Origin: UMGS902 sp045538895
GTDB taxonomy: Bacteria; Bacillota; Clostridia; Oscillospirales; CAG-272
Assembly (NCBI GenBank): GCA_045538895.1
Contig: JAZQEH010000080.1
Coordinates: 14,207-78,206, forward strand
Length of the DNA stretch: 64,000 bases
Reading direction: 5' to 3'
Below the pieces are notes generated by a model. The model did no database searches, had not been told where the DNA came from, and was given only the letters and a program-made list of their open reading frames with translations. Positions 43,361-53,500 of this stretch are shown here, piece by piece (position 1 is the first letter of the stretch; each line of letters begins with the position of its first letter). Both the position numbers and the translations under genes were made by a program.

Positions 43361-45791
43361 ATTTTACTGAAGCTTTCATTATGCGGAGCACGTCAAGCAG
43401 CGTACACTCGCCGTCACCGTTCACATCGGTTCTGTCAATACACTCACTGTCAACAACACAACGGAGTGCGGTCATAACATCTATGATATTTACCTCATCA
43501 TCAAGGTTCACGTCGCATGCAAGCTCATTCCATGCCATTGTGAACTGATTTTCCTTGAGGAAATACTGGTCACGAACTGTGGAATAATGCTCAACCTCAA
43601 CGCACTTGCCGTCCTTGGAGAAATAAAGCATAGTTACCATACCGAGAGCACCACGGTTCTTTTCCTCGGTCTGTGCGTCAATGAGCATCTGTGTTACGGT
43701 ATTGCCGTTTTCACCGATATCCTTGCGGAAAACAACGTATGCATGGGGGTCGTGTCCGCTCATTACAAGAATGATGTTCTCATGCTTCTTTACGAACTTA
43801 TCCCAAACCTGGTCACCGTTATTGTTGGCGGGGTCGGAATTTGAAGGAGGAACAACGTCGCCTGAGTCAAGCGTTGTGCCGTCACGGAACATGTATGCGT
43901 GAGTTGTCATAATAACCTTGTGGTCGGGATGTGCCTCACACACAGAGGATGCCCATGCAAGCTCCTCGTCGGTAGGACCGTAGTCAAGAGTAATGGAAAG
44001 GAACTTTTCTTCACCTACTGTAAACGTGCGGTAGGTGTTTTCAAGCTCATCCGCCTTGAATCTCTGCTCGGCGGGGATTTCGGTTGCATATTTGGAATCT
44101 GCCATAGCCGCATTGAACTGAAGCTTTGTTTCGGCAGTAGTAGTCTGGCTATCGTGGTTACCTCTTACAACGCTGTACGGAATGCCTGCGTCGGAAAGCT
44201 TATCAAATGCAGTAACTGCCTCTTCCCATTCACGGATAAGCGAATTATTGGTAATATCGCCAAGTCCGAATACGTATTGAATATTCTTTGTTTCCTTATT
44301 TGCAATTATCCAATCATAAAGAGTCTGGAAGTGATCGGGATAGAAGTCATTAAGGCACTGTGTATCGCCTACAACTGCAAAGGAATATGCATAATCGGTT
44401 TCGATTTCTTCTTCGTCAAGCCAGATTCTGTCGTAAACAGCATTATTATTACCTGCAAGGTCGGTTATGCTGTCAGGACGGTCGGTTACCGTGTAATCAG
44501 AAAGGTCATAGTGCAAAATGAGGTTATCGGTACCGTAGGAAACCGCATCAGCAGCAATTTCTGCATCGGTACGGATATCCGAGTACACCGCTACGCTCTT
44601 AAGATTGCCCTTGAAATACTGTGCGTTACCGCTTCTTGCGTCGCCGCCAAGTACAAATCCGTCAAATCGAGCAGGACCGCCGCCTACGTTCTTATCGGTT
44701 ACGGTGTCCAAAAGAGTGCCGTTGATGTAGCCCTTTACAACACCTGCCGCAAAATCATGAGTTACTGCAAGCTTTATCCATTCTCCGCAATATGCAGATG
44801 CATCAAAGTATGCTGCATAGTCATCACCGTTTGCATCTATCCAATAATAACGTAGTCTGCCGTCTGTGTGAATTTCAAAATTGACACAGCTTTTTGCTGA
44901 ACCGGGGTAATTACCGATAATTACACCGCCGCGTGTATCGGATGCAAAGGTAGAGGGGAAATAAAACTCTGCCTCAAAGGTATGCGGTGCTGCTGCAAGC
45001 TCGCCAACGTTGTATGTACCGTTTTCGTTGTCAAACGCCATACCGTCGGTAACTTCAAAATACTCTTCATTGAGCGAGGAATCTGCCGTATTGGAATAAC
45101 CGAGATGGTTTGCATTTGCACTGTAATCCTTGAGTCTTTTTGTTCCGCTTACAGAGAAATCATATGCACCAAGGAGTGTATTCTCGGTATAGTTTACTGC
45201 CGCACAGTCGCTTGCAACCTGAGCTGCGGTACGGCTATCGGAATAGAGTGCTACCGAGCCGAGGGTTGTGCTCTTAAGATACTGGGTGTTGCCGTCACGG
45301 AAGTCGCCGCCTACCATAAACTGAGAAAGCGAACTTGCTTCAACGTCTGCAAAGGTCTTTTCAACCGTCTGCTTGAGCTCGCCGTTGATATAGCACTTTG
45401 CATCAGTAGCAGTGCTGACTACCGCTACGTGAGTCCATTCACCCGTGCGGAGGTCTACGTCGGTAAAGTTTGCGGTAACAGACGAATCAGTTCCTGCTCT
45501 CCAGTAAAGATAGGGGTTACCGTTTTTGCGGATTTCAAGGTCCCACATCGTGTTTTTATAAGTACCCGAAACAAAGTTGCCGACAATAACGCCAAGACGT
45601 TCGGCAGAAGCATCGGCATCAACTTTTACCCATGCCTCAATGGTACGGGGAGCCGCCGTTAGCGCTGACGAGGTTGTGTAGCCGTCGTCTGCGGTAAAGG
45701 TAATGCCGCCCGTTGGTGCTGCAGCCGCAGGCACAAGAGCAAGCGGCAAAAGCATCGCAAATGCGAGCAAGAGCGAAACTATTTTCTTCAT
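43359..45791 (-). CDS. Secreted double-LamG metallophosphoesterase with dockerin
   Basis: 810 residues. Signal peptide to about 25 (ending PAAAAP), two LamG/concanavalin-like sandwiches (about 30-225 and 235-440, each with RTIEAWV/HTFEAEF strands and GEWTHVAV/GEWIKLAV) and a calcineurin-like metallophosphoesterase (about 465-700). Its metal motifs are VVGDTQ, GLGDITN, VRGNHD, TTHAY and SGHDPH. The tail carries two intact dockerin repeats (CDVNLDDEVNIIDVMTALRC, TDVNGDGECTLLDVLRIMKA). It would be an exported phosphatase or phosphodiesterase placed on a cohesin partner, acting on phosphorylated glycans, teichoic acid or nucleic acid. It has its own consensus promoter and terminator. Confidence 0.88.
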   Translation of the reverse strand: MKKIVSLLLAFAMLLPLALVPAAAAPTGGITFTADDGYTTSSALTAAPRTIEAWVKVDADASAERLGVIVGNFVSGTYKNTMWDLEIRKNGNPYLYWRAGTDSSVTANFTDVDLRTGEWTHVAVVSTATDAKCYINGELKQTVEKTFADVEASSLSQFMVGGDFRDGNTQYLKSTTLGSVALYSDSRTAAQVASDCAAVNYTENTLLGAYDFSVSGTKRLKDYSANANHLGYSNTADSSLNEEYFEVTDGMAFDNENGTYNVGELAAAPHTFEAEFYFPSTFASDTRGGVIIGNYPGSAKSCVNFEIHTDGRLRYYWIDANGDDYAAYFDASAYCGEWIKLAVTHDFAAGVVKGYINGTLLDTVTDKNVGGGPARFDGFVLGGDARSGNAQYFKGNLKSVAVYSDIRTDAEIAADAVSYGTDNLILHYDLSDYTVTDRPDSITDLAGNNNAVYDRIWLDEEEIETDYAYSFAVVGDTQCLNDFYPDHFQTLYDWIIANKETKNIQYVFGLGDITNNSLIREWEEAVTAFDKLSDAGIPYSVVRGNHDSQTTTAETKLQFNAAMADSKYATEIPAEQRFKADELENTYRTFTVGEEKFLSITLDYGPTDEELAWASSVCEAHPDHKVIMTTHAYMFRDGTTLDSGDVVPPSNSDPANNNGDQVWDKFVKKHENIILVMSGHDPHAYVVFRKDIGENGNTVTQMLIDAQTEEKNRGALGMVTMLYFSKDGKCVEVEHYSTVRDQYFLKENQFTMAWNELACDVNLDDEVNIIDVMTALRCVVDSECIDRTDVNGDGECTLLDVLRIMKASVK

Positions 45792-45835
45792 AAATTATAC
45801 TGTCCTTTCAGAAAGTAGATTTTTATTCTAAAAAT

Positions 45836-45864
45836 ATTATATATTTAGAACTTTATTCTGTCAA
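45836..45864 (-). promoter_or_regulatory. Promoter of metallophosphoesterase gene
   Basis: Full consensus TTGACA, 17-base spacer, TATAAT on the minus strand, about 45 bases before the ATG. Confidence 0.78.
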
Positions 45865-45875
45865 TAGCAAAAACA

Positions 45876-45904
45876 AAAATACGGCTGAAAAACAGCCGTA
45901 TTTT
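45876..45904 (-). terminator. Terminator of antiporter gene
   Basis: 12-bp stem AAAATACGGCTG/CAGCCGTATTTT with an A5 loop, followed on the minus strand by T-rich sequence. Confidence 0.8.
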
Positions 45905-45908
45905 CAAC

Positions 45909-47213
45909 TTATTTATTCTTCTTTGCCTCTGCCTCTTGCAGTTTGGTATGACGGCGCATTTTAACCTCATGAGGAATGGGCTTGATATCGCCTGCGGCGG
46001 TAAGTGCCATTCTTGTCATTACAGGGCCGAAAATCTCATAAATAAGCACTGCAAAGAGTGTAATGTTGCGGATAAGAACGCCCTCTCCGTCTGCAAGACC
46101 GTTTGCAGCTATTGCACACATACCGAGTGCAACACCTGCCTGCGGAAAGAGTGTAATACCGAGATATTTACAGATCTCGGGAGAACATTGTGTAGCCTTT
46201 GCACTCATGAAAGCACCGAAGTATTTACCAAGGCAACGGAAGATAATATATACGATACCGATTACAACTATCGCCCAGTTTGTGAATACACTAAGTTCAA
46301 GCTCAGCACCGCTGATAACGAAGAAAAGTGCAAAAAGCGGTGACGTCCATTTATCGGATGCACCCATAAGGTCATGCGAAAGAGGACAGATATTGCAGAA
46401 TACCGTGCCGAGCATCATGCACACAAGAAGTGATGAAAAACTGATATGTACAGGGCCGATGTGGAACTCAAGCATCGAAAGCGATGCGGTGAGAAATACG
46501 AATGCGATTGTAAGGTTAAGACGGTTTGTGTTGGAGTTGAAAAGCTTTTCAAGCTGTGTAAGGATCCAACCCATAACAGCACCGAGAATGAGCGAGCAAA
46601 CGATCTCAACAAGCGGATTAACCAGAATAGAAATCATATCAACCTGACCGCTGATAAGTGTTTTTGCAATACCGAAGGAAACCGCAAAAACGATAAGGCC
46701 TACTGCGTCATCAAGAGCTACTATGGGAAGAAGCAGCTTTGTAAGAGGGCCGTTTGCCTTATACTGACGGACAACCATAAGCGTTGCCGCAGGTGCCGTA
46801 GCAGTCGCTATCGCACCGAGAGTAATCGCCTGCGATACAGAAAGCACGTCGGGCATAAGAATATGTACTAAGTAAAGAGCAACGTCAACGAGCAATGCCG
46901 CCGCAAGTGCCTGAAAAATACCTATAACCAAAGCCTGTTTGCCGGTTTTTTTGAGTTCTTCTACCCTGAATTCATTACCGATAGAAAATGCAATAAAGCC
47001 AAGTGCAACCTCTGAAATAAGACCGAGTGCCGCAACGGCATCATGAGAAGCAAAGCCGAGACCGTTGATACCAAGTGCACCGAGGCAATAAGGGCCGATA
47101 AGCACACCTGCAATAAGATACGCCGTAACCGCCGGCAATTTGAGCGGCTTGAATGCTCTGGTCATCATAAGACCAAATAGCAACGCAATAGAAACTGACA
47201 GTAAAATATTCAA
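45909..47213 (-). CDS. Cation:proton antiporter (CPA2-like)
   Basis: 434 residues with about twelve hydrophobic helices of the Na+/H+ exchanger fold; AYLIAGVLIGPYCLG (near 32-46), TATAPAATLMVVRQY and LDDAVGLIVFAVSF (near 165, the paired charged ion site) match the family. It exchanges Na+ or K+ for protons at the cell membrane. A short basic tail (KMRRHTKLQEAEAKK) lacks the TrkA-N domain of Kef systems. The start is TTG with AAGGAA nine bases upstream; the next ATG would remove the first helix. Single-gene unit with own promoter and terminator. Confidence 0.87.
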   Translation of the reverse strand: MNILLSVSIALLFGLMMTRAFKPLKLPAVTAYLIAGVLIGPYCLGALGINGLGFASHDAVAALGLISEVALGFIAFSIGNEFRVEELKKTGKQALVIGIFQALAAALLVDVALYLVHILMPDVLSVSQAITLGAIATATAPAATLMVVRQYKANGPLTKLLLPIVALDDAVGLIVFAVSFGIAKTLISGQVDMISILVNPLVEIVCSLILGAVMGWILTQLEKLFNSNTNRLNLTIAFVFLTASLSMLEFHIGPVHISFSSLLVCMMLGTVFCNICPLSHDLMGASDKWTSPLFALFFVISGAELELSVFTNWAIVVIGIVYIIFRCLGKYFGAFMSAKATQCSPEICKYLGITLFPQAGVALGMCAIAANGLADGEGVLIRNITLFAVLIYEIFGPVMTRMALTAAGDIKPIPHEVKMRRHTKLQEAEAKKNK

Positions 47214-47253
47214 AATATTCGCTTCCTTTTATATGTATTTTTGAACCTTACAT

Positions 47254-47282
47254 AGAATACCACTACATTAACATAAAATCAA
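47254..47282 (-). promoter_or_regulatory. Promoter of antiporter gene
   Basis: Minus strand TTGATT, 17-base spacer, TATTCT, ending about 40 bases before the TTG start. Confidence 0.55.
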
Positions 47283-47301
47283 GTGCTATTTTGACAAAAA
47301 A

Positions 47302-48204
47302 TCAGAGTTTTTCAAACAAATCCAGCATCAAATTGTCACGCCATACGTGGTAGACGTATCTGACAGGATATTTACTGCCGTTTTCTTCATATTTATGGTC
47401 ATAACCGGGTAGCGGAATGTCAAGCATTTTCGAGCACATGAAGCGGTTGTTTTCGTTCAAAAGCCATGCTACGGCGGTTACGTCCCATATTACACGTGTC
47501 CACGGCTTGCCGCTTGCATAGCTCTCTGCCGCCTTTACGGTATTCTCTGCAAGATACATTGCAAGCGGATTCTTGCCGATTAGAAAATGCTCAAGTTCAT
47601 AGCGTGAAACGGTAAACGAACTGACAACTCCCATACAAGGAAGCATTACAAACGGAACTCCGCTGGAAATAACTACTCTTGCCGCAGCGATATCCTGCTT
47701 AAGATTGAATTCTTTTGTATCGTGATAATGAAGTGCATTTGAGCCGAGCCACACCACCACTATATTATCAACGATTTTTCTGTTAATAAGAATTGCGGAG
47801 GCTATATTAGTTATCGCTCCTATCGCCACAACGTAAAGCGGATTTTCAGGTGTGTACTCAAGTGCAATGCGTGCAAGATTGCTTGCCGCATCCGATATTA
47901 CAGGGGTATTCTCGTCACGGAGAAAGCGGTGTGAGCCGTTGTACACTTCCCTTTTCACGCCGACAAGGTCAAGCACCTTGAAAATCTCGTCATAGCTTTT
48001 TTCCATGCCGTCACACGGGTCTGTAGACCTCTCGTTGTGAAACGGCGCGGCATATATCGCACGGACATTGATTTTATCGCTGTTTTTAAGCATATACGCT
48101 ATTGCGAATTGGTCATCTATCTCATTATAAGCATCCGTATCAAGCACAGCGTCTATTCTGCCACTTGGCACCGAGAGGTTCTTTAATCTTTGTTCATGAG
48201 TCAT
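47302..48204 (-). CDS. Inosine/uridine-preferring nucleoside hydrolase
   Basis: 300 residues of the IunH/Rih family. The calcium and ribose-binding loop reads VLDTDAYNEIDDQFAIAY (near 20-37), a variant of DTDPGIDD; YVVAIGAITNIASAI and VVVWLGSNALHY (with metal-site residues) follow. It splits nucleosides into base and ribose in the cytoplasm. It lies 18 bases after an AEC-type transporter gene and is probably cotranscribed. AAAGGAA before the ATG. The exact nucleoside is unknown. Confidence 0.85.
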   Translation of the reverse strand: MTHEQRLKNLSVPSGRIDAVLDTDAYNEIDDQFAIAYMLKNSDKINVRAIYAAPFHNERSTDPCDGMEKSYDEIFKVLDLVGVKREVYNGSHRFLRDENTPVISDAASNLARIALEYTPENPLYVVAIGAITNIASAILINRKIVDNIVVVWLGSNALHYHDTKEFNLKQDIAAARVVISSGVPFVMLPCMGVVSSFTVSRYELEHFLIGKNPLAMYLAENTVKAAESYASGKPWTRVIWDVTAVAWLLNENNRFMCSKMLDIPLPGYDHKYEENGSKYPVRYVYHVWRDNLMLDLFEKL

Positions 48205-48221
48205 TTCGGTTTTTCCTTTCG

Positions 48222-49208
48222 TTAAAATATACCAACCGCTTTAAGTAAAAACGAAGCCGCAAAAATTGACAGTGCCGAAATCAAAGTCGTCCACACTACA
48301 ATTTGCCCTGCAAGCGTTGTATCGCCGCCCATCTCCTGTGCCATAGGTACGCTTGAAACTGCAACGGGAGTTGTAAACACGCTTACAAAAGTCGCAAAAT
48401 GTGCACCAGTAAAACGATTTGCAAAAAGCAGATACGCTACACCAAGCCCTATTGCAGGGACGGCAAGATTGCGGACAAATACACCGAAGGCTATCTCACG
48501 GCGAAGTGCCGTTACCGAAGAGAACTCGAACTGTGCACCGAGTGCAACAAGAGCAAGCGGTGTCGCCGTGCGTGAAAGATATTCAAGTGCCGTATATACG
48601 GGAGTGATGTCGCGAAGCCGGAATTCAATACCGTTTTTTACAAAAGCAGCACGCAAAACCAAAGTAATCAGTCCCAAAGCAATGGCATCTATCAAAGGAT
48701 TTTTCGCTATGCCCAAAAGCACCTTTCCAATGCTTGCCTTTCCGCCGCTCGGATTATTGGCAGACAAAGAAACAACCGCAAGTGCGTTGAATACGGGAAT
48801 TATAATTGCCGACAGCAAAGTCGCCGCCATTATGCCTTCTTCACCGAAAAGCGATTCGGAAAGCGGTATGCCTACAAGGGCATAGTTTGAACGAAACACC
48901 GTCTGAAGCAAAACACCCCTATACGATTTTTCCTTTGTAAAGCACGAAACGATGGGTATAAAAATCAAAAACATACCTACCACCGCCGTAACCGCATATA
49001 CGGCAAAGCCAATATCTATTGCACCGAGGTCTTCGATTTTATAAACGTTTAAAAACAGCATTGCAGGCAAAAACACACGGAATACAATGCGGTTTGCCGT
49101 CTTGGCAAAATCCGCAGTGACAAGCCCGCTTGTTTTAATTAAATATCCGATCGCAACCATAATCACTATAGGTGCAACCGCATTTATCGCAAATATTAAC
49201 GACTCCAT
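48222..49208 (-). CDS. AEC family transporter
   Basis: 328 residues with about ten membrane helices in two five-helix halves, each beginning with a stretch such as APIVIMVAIGYLIKTSGLV and ending before a conserved Pro-rich crossover (VFRVFLPAMLFLN; SSVPMAQEMGGD). AEC proteins export or import small organic anions in bacteria. The following nucleoside hydrolase suggests a related metabolite, but the substrate is unproven. GAGGT before the ATG. Confidence 0.85.
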   Translation of the reverse strand: MESLIFAINAVAPIVIMVAIGYLIKTSGLVTADFAKTANRIVFRVFLPAMLFLNVYKIEDLGAIDIGFAVYAVTAVVGMFLIFIPIVSCFTKEKSYRGVLLQTVFRSNYALVGIPLSESLFGEEGIMAATLLSAIIIPVFNALAVVSLSANNPSGGKASIGKVLLGIAKNPLIDAIALGLITLVLRAAFVKNGIEFRLRDITPVYTALEYLSRTATPLALVALGAQFEFSSVTALRREIAFGVFVRNLAVPAIGLGVAYLLFANRFTGAHFATFVSVFTTPVAVSSVPMAQEMGGDTTLAGQIVVWTTLISALSIFAASFLLKAVGIF

Positions 49209-49270
49209 ACACTACCTCTTGCATTGTTTTTTAATATTTTATCACATGTCTTTATAAAAGGCAATGAAAT

Positions 49271-49440
49271 GTTTAGGGGAGTAACGAAGGCGTTCTTTCT
49301 TAAAAAGAAAGAACCAAAGAAAAACTGTAAAATATTTAATAAGAAGCCGTGGCTACAGACAAAATTCTTTTACAAAAAGGTTTGGAGGTGTGGGAACCTT
49401 TCCTTAAAAGGTTCCGACATCATTCCCATAAACAATACCC
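49271..49440. repeat. Structured intergenic element with two hairpins
   Basis: The 266-base gap after the AEC gene holds a 10-bp hairpin GTTCTTTCTT/AAGAAAGAAC (49292-49314), then GAACCAAAGAAAAACTG and AAAAAGGTTTGGAGG, and a 9-bp hairpin GGAACCTTT/AAAGGTTCC (49393-49415). I recall similar hairpin pairs scattered between genes in other gut Clostridia, but cannot check it here. No gene is visible. Confidence 0.5.
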
Positions 49441-49444
49441 CAGC

Positions 49445-49473
49445 AAAAAATCCGCCCGAAAGGCGGATTTTTT
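49445..49473 (-). terminator. Terminator of the M14-hydrolase transcript
   Basis: 12-bp stem AAAAAATCCGCC/GGCGGATTTTTT with a CGAAA loop, just beyond the serine hydrolase stop; its stem is nearly the same as that at 40185-40212. Confidence 0.85.
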
Positions 49474-49474
49474 G

Positions 49475-50503
49475 TTATCTATTTAAATCTTTTGCAATCG
49501 CTATATGCAAATTCTTGCGGAACTCCGCACAGTTTTTACTGCAATCCTTACCGTTTAATGCCGCATAGTGAGCACTGTTTGAAAGTGAAACCACATAAAT
49601 GTCTTTTTCAAAATCAGCAAAGCATTCTGTGCCGCTGAAGCCCGTGTGACCTACGCTCCCGTTTGAATAAAGTCCGCCACCCTGTTCATATCGCTCATCG
49701 GCATACACGTATCCGAGAGCTCTGCCAAAGGTGAGGTGAGGACCGTAATCCTTTGTACCTTTTGCAAAGGTTTCCTCACTGATAAGCGTGCTGTGACGGT
49801 TTAAAAGCGACTGACCGAAAACGGTCATATCGTCGATGCAGGAAAACACTCCGGCATTACCGCTTACGCCGTAAAGACGGCGGCAGTTATCATCAGAACA
49901 TTTGTTATCACCCTCATAATTCTTTCGTGTGCAACGTACAATGTTTTCATCTTCGGGATGATTGAACATTGTGTTTTTAAGTCCGAGTGGGCGTACAATG
50001 CGGTCATCAAAAAGACGGTCAAGGGGCTTGTTATATACCTTTTCAAGTATAAAACCTAAAATGATAAACGCACTGCATGAGTAGAAATAGTCGCTGCCGG
50101 GTTCAAACAAAAGCGGATGCGAAAGCTGAAATGCCGCACAATCGTCTCGGCGGAAAGGACCGAAGTATTCGGGATTAATGTATCTTCCCATTCCGCTTTG
50201 GTGAGAAAGTAGCATCCAGAGCGGCAATACCTTTTTATCCTCCGGTGCATTCGGAAAATACTTTCCTACGGTATCATCGGGCGATACAAGCCCCTCATCC
50301 ATAGCCATATAGAAAAGAGGTGTCGTAGCCATGATTTTGGATACCGACATCATGTCGTAAACGGTTTGACCGTTGAGTACATCGCCGCGGTCTGATGCAA
50401 AAAAGCGATAGGTTTCTCCCTTGCTGTTACCGATAGCGACTGCTACATCGCCGGCACCGCCGTTTGCAATCCAGTTTTTAATAAATTCTTCTGTATGTTT
50501 CAT
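49475..50503 (-). CDS. Beta-lactamase fold serine hydrolase (class C type)
   Basis: 342 residues; the start chosen overlaps the preceding stop by ATGA and has GGAG five bases upstream. Catalytic Ser/Lys in MMSVSKIM (near 57-64), Tyr in YSCSAF (near 152) and HTG in VGHTGFSG (near 305) define the serine beta-lactamase/esterase EstB family. No signal peptide is seen, so it acts in the cytoplasm, perhaps on D-amino-acid peptides or esters. Translational coupling to the secreted M14-like gene suggests a shared substrate, for example peptides or modified amino acids from cell walls or diet; this is inference. Confidence 0.83.
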   Translation of the reverse strand: MKHTEEFIKNWIANGGAGDVAVAIGNSKGETYRFFASDRGDVLNGQTVYDMMSVSKIMATTPLFYMAMDEGLVSPDDTVGKYFPNAPEDKKVLPLWMLLSHQSGMGRYINPEYFGPFRRDDCAAFQLSHPLLFEPGSDYFYSCSAFIILGFILEKVYNKPLDRLFDDRIVRPLGLKNTMFNHPEDENIVRCTRKNYEGDNKCSDDNCRRLYGVSGNAGVFSCIDDMTVFGQSLLNRHSTLISEETFAKGTKDYGPHLTFGRALGYVYADERYEQGGGLYSNGSVGHTGFSGTECFADFEKDIYVVSLSNSAHYAALNGKDCSKNCAEFRKNLHIAIAKDLNR

Positions 50504-53500
50504 TTTGTCTCCGTTAAGATACCAAGCCACTTATTATATGTAGCAACGTTTACGGTCATTGACTCACCTGTGAGAACGTTTCCGCCCATCACAACGTATG
50601 GCACGAATAAAATATTCTTTTCAAAATTCTGCTTGTCGATATTTGTAATAAGTGCGTAAAATTCACCGTTTGCCGCCAAAAGTTCATCAAGCTTGCCGCT
50701 TTCAAGCGTAACCTTTTCGTTGGTTGTTACGTTGTAAACGTAAATACCGAATGCTTCAATTACGTCTTTGCAATCGCTGTAGTTTTCTATGCTCGCATTG
50801 AGCGAAATCGTACCTGTCTGCTCCAAAGCTTCTGCACTTGCTGCATAGTAGCCTGCATCAGCAACAGTAGTAAACTCTGCAGTCTTCGAAAGTGCTTCTA
50901 TAATAGCCGATACGTCATCGGTTTCGCTGCGGTAGAGTGCATCACCGTCGGTGATATATCCCATATGTGCAAAGCTTACAGAAGTTTCTTCTGCACTTGC
51001 AAATTTGCAGGAATCCGGCTCAAAGAGATATGCAACAAGATAAGCATCGGAAGTATTCATTGTAACTGCATATGCACCGTTTTCAAACGTAACGTCTGCG
51101 GCTTCTGCCATAGTTACTGCCGCCGAAGAAGTCTGAGCACTTGCAATGCCCTCATACTTACGAAGTGTAAGAGTTGCACCGTCACGGAGCTTTGTATACT
51201 TGATACCGTGCATATCGAGAAGCGAAAGTACCTTGTCGATATTTTCCGCATCAGCATCCACAACGTATGCGGTAGGAAGTGTACGAAGTGCAGAAACAGT
51301 ATCAAAGAAGCTATAGTTCTTTGTGTTGTTCTCGTCCTTGTAGGTACCGTCAACAAAAACGGTGGGACGAGGCATGGTCAAAAGAGAGGTTCCGCTCTTT
51401 GATGTCTTTGCGGCAAATGCAAAAGCATCATCGAACTTAGTGTTGCTTTCCATCTTTGCACGTGCTGCATATACGTCTGCCGCTATTGCACCGTCAGCCT
51501 CGATAAACTCTGCAACAAGCGACTTGAGTGCAGTTTTCATTGCAAATACTGCACGCTCATGTCTGTCTTTACCTGCCCACAAACGCATAGTTTCAACGAT
51601 AAATCCATAAGAGCCGCGGAGCGAGGGGTAATTTGTAGAGCTTACGGGAGCAGTCTGCTCTGAATAGTAAATGCTCGGACGGAGACCGCTTGCTCTTGTT
51701 GCCTCAATAGCATCAAGCATGATCTCGATACCCTTTTGAGAAAGCAGATTATCGGTCTTGTTTGCAAATGCATTCAAGTCATAAAGCGGAGAGTTCTGAA
51801 CTCCGGAGTAGCGAATACATACATCGTCCATATTTTCAATAGAATAGTCGCTTGCATCGGCAGCAAGTGTACCGCTATCTTCATGACAGTCTATTGTGAT
51901 AGTAGGCATAAAGCTCTTGTAAACATAAACCTGATGCTGTGTTGAGGGGAGGAAGAGTGAAACAAGGTCACGGTTTGGGTTGATGCCGTCAGCCGTAAGT
52001 CTCTTGAAACGCTGATTGTTGTCAATGCTTACAACAGGCATCATAACGATTGCACCGAAATGGTCAAGCACCTCTTCGCCGTACTCGCCACAAAGCTCGC
52101 TTGCAAAGAAGAGTGCCCCCTCGGGACCTGCAGGCTCGTTACCGTGAACACCTGCGGTGATCATAAGTATTTCACGCTCGCCTTTAGCACGGATTGCCGC
52201 TGCAACCTCGTCAAAGCTTGCACCGTCTGCTACGGTATCCTTTGTGAACACCATTACAGGCCATTCATTGCCCATTGCACTTGTTTCAAAGGGATAGAAT
52301 ACATGGAGATATTCGCTTCTTTCATCAAGTGTTGCAACGTAGCTGCAGATAACACTGTTTGTAAGGAACGCACGTCTGCCCATATGAGTTGCAAGAGTTT
52401 CGGCTGCGGTGTAGCCAACAAGGTTGTCTGTTGCATAAAGTGCCATAACCTCGTCTGTTGTGATTGCAGATACGTTTTCCATGTAAGAGTTTTCAACGAA
52501 AGGCTCAAGTCCGCACTCATAAGTAAGAGATGCAGCCTTGCCGCTTACATAGAAGTATTTGAGGTCATAATCGCTACCGCCGTTGCCGTAGTAGACCTTG
52601 TAATAGTAAAGTCCGGGAGTTACATCAGCCTCGGCATAGTTGATACCGTTTTCTGTGCCCTTTGTGAGCGTAACGGCAACACGGTCAGCCTCTGTAGAAA
52701 GTCCCTTTGTCATTACGATTTTCGGCTGAGTCTTGTCGGTGCCGAGAGGATTGTAATAGTAAACCTTTACATGTGTGGTGTCATAGCGGTCGGTATATCT
52801 TAATGTAAACTTAACCGTATCGCCGACAGTTTTAACTATAGTATCGGTTTGATCTACGGGTGTGTAGGTAACTTCTGCAGTAGTAGTTGCATCGTTTACA
52901 ACTATATAGTCATGCTTATGTGTGGGAGCACCATTCAGCATAAGCTCAACGCTGCCGCTCATTTTATCGGTAGTGATGTTGCCGTCAGAGGGGAGCGTAA
53001 CTCTGCCGCCACCAACGAAATCGCTTGCACTTACACTGCCGCCGAGTGAAAGACTCTTGCCGCCTGTGAGGTCGATCACTGCGGTATCGGAAACACTACC
53101 CACATTACCGCTTTTAAGTGTGATTTCGTAATTATCAGTACCTGCGGTAATTGCACCTGCAATATCAGCACCGTCTAAAAGCACTATTGCTTTGCCGCCG
53201 ACTGCGCCGCTGTCACCGCCCTTACCGGTGATGCCGTAAACTGTGGAAGCAGTATAGTAGCCTACCTTACCACCGTAAGCGTTAACGGTGGTATCACCGC
53301 TTACGTTACCGCTGCGTGTGCCTGCGGTAAGGTTAACGGTAACGGTACCGCCGTAGATTTCGGTAGTGGAATTACCTGCAACGCTACCTGTGTAACCGCC
53401 GCCGTAAACATTACCTGCGATATGTACATTGTCCTTGATAACGGTCTTTACGTTACCGGTAACTGTGCCGCTCTGTGCACCTGCACATACGTATACGGAA

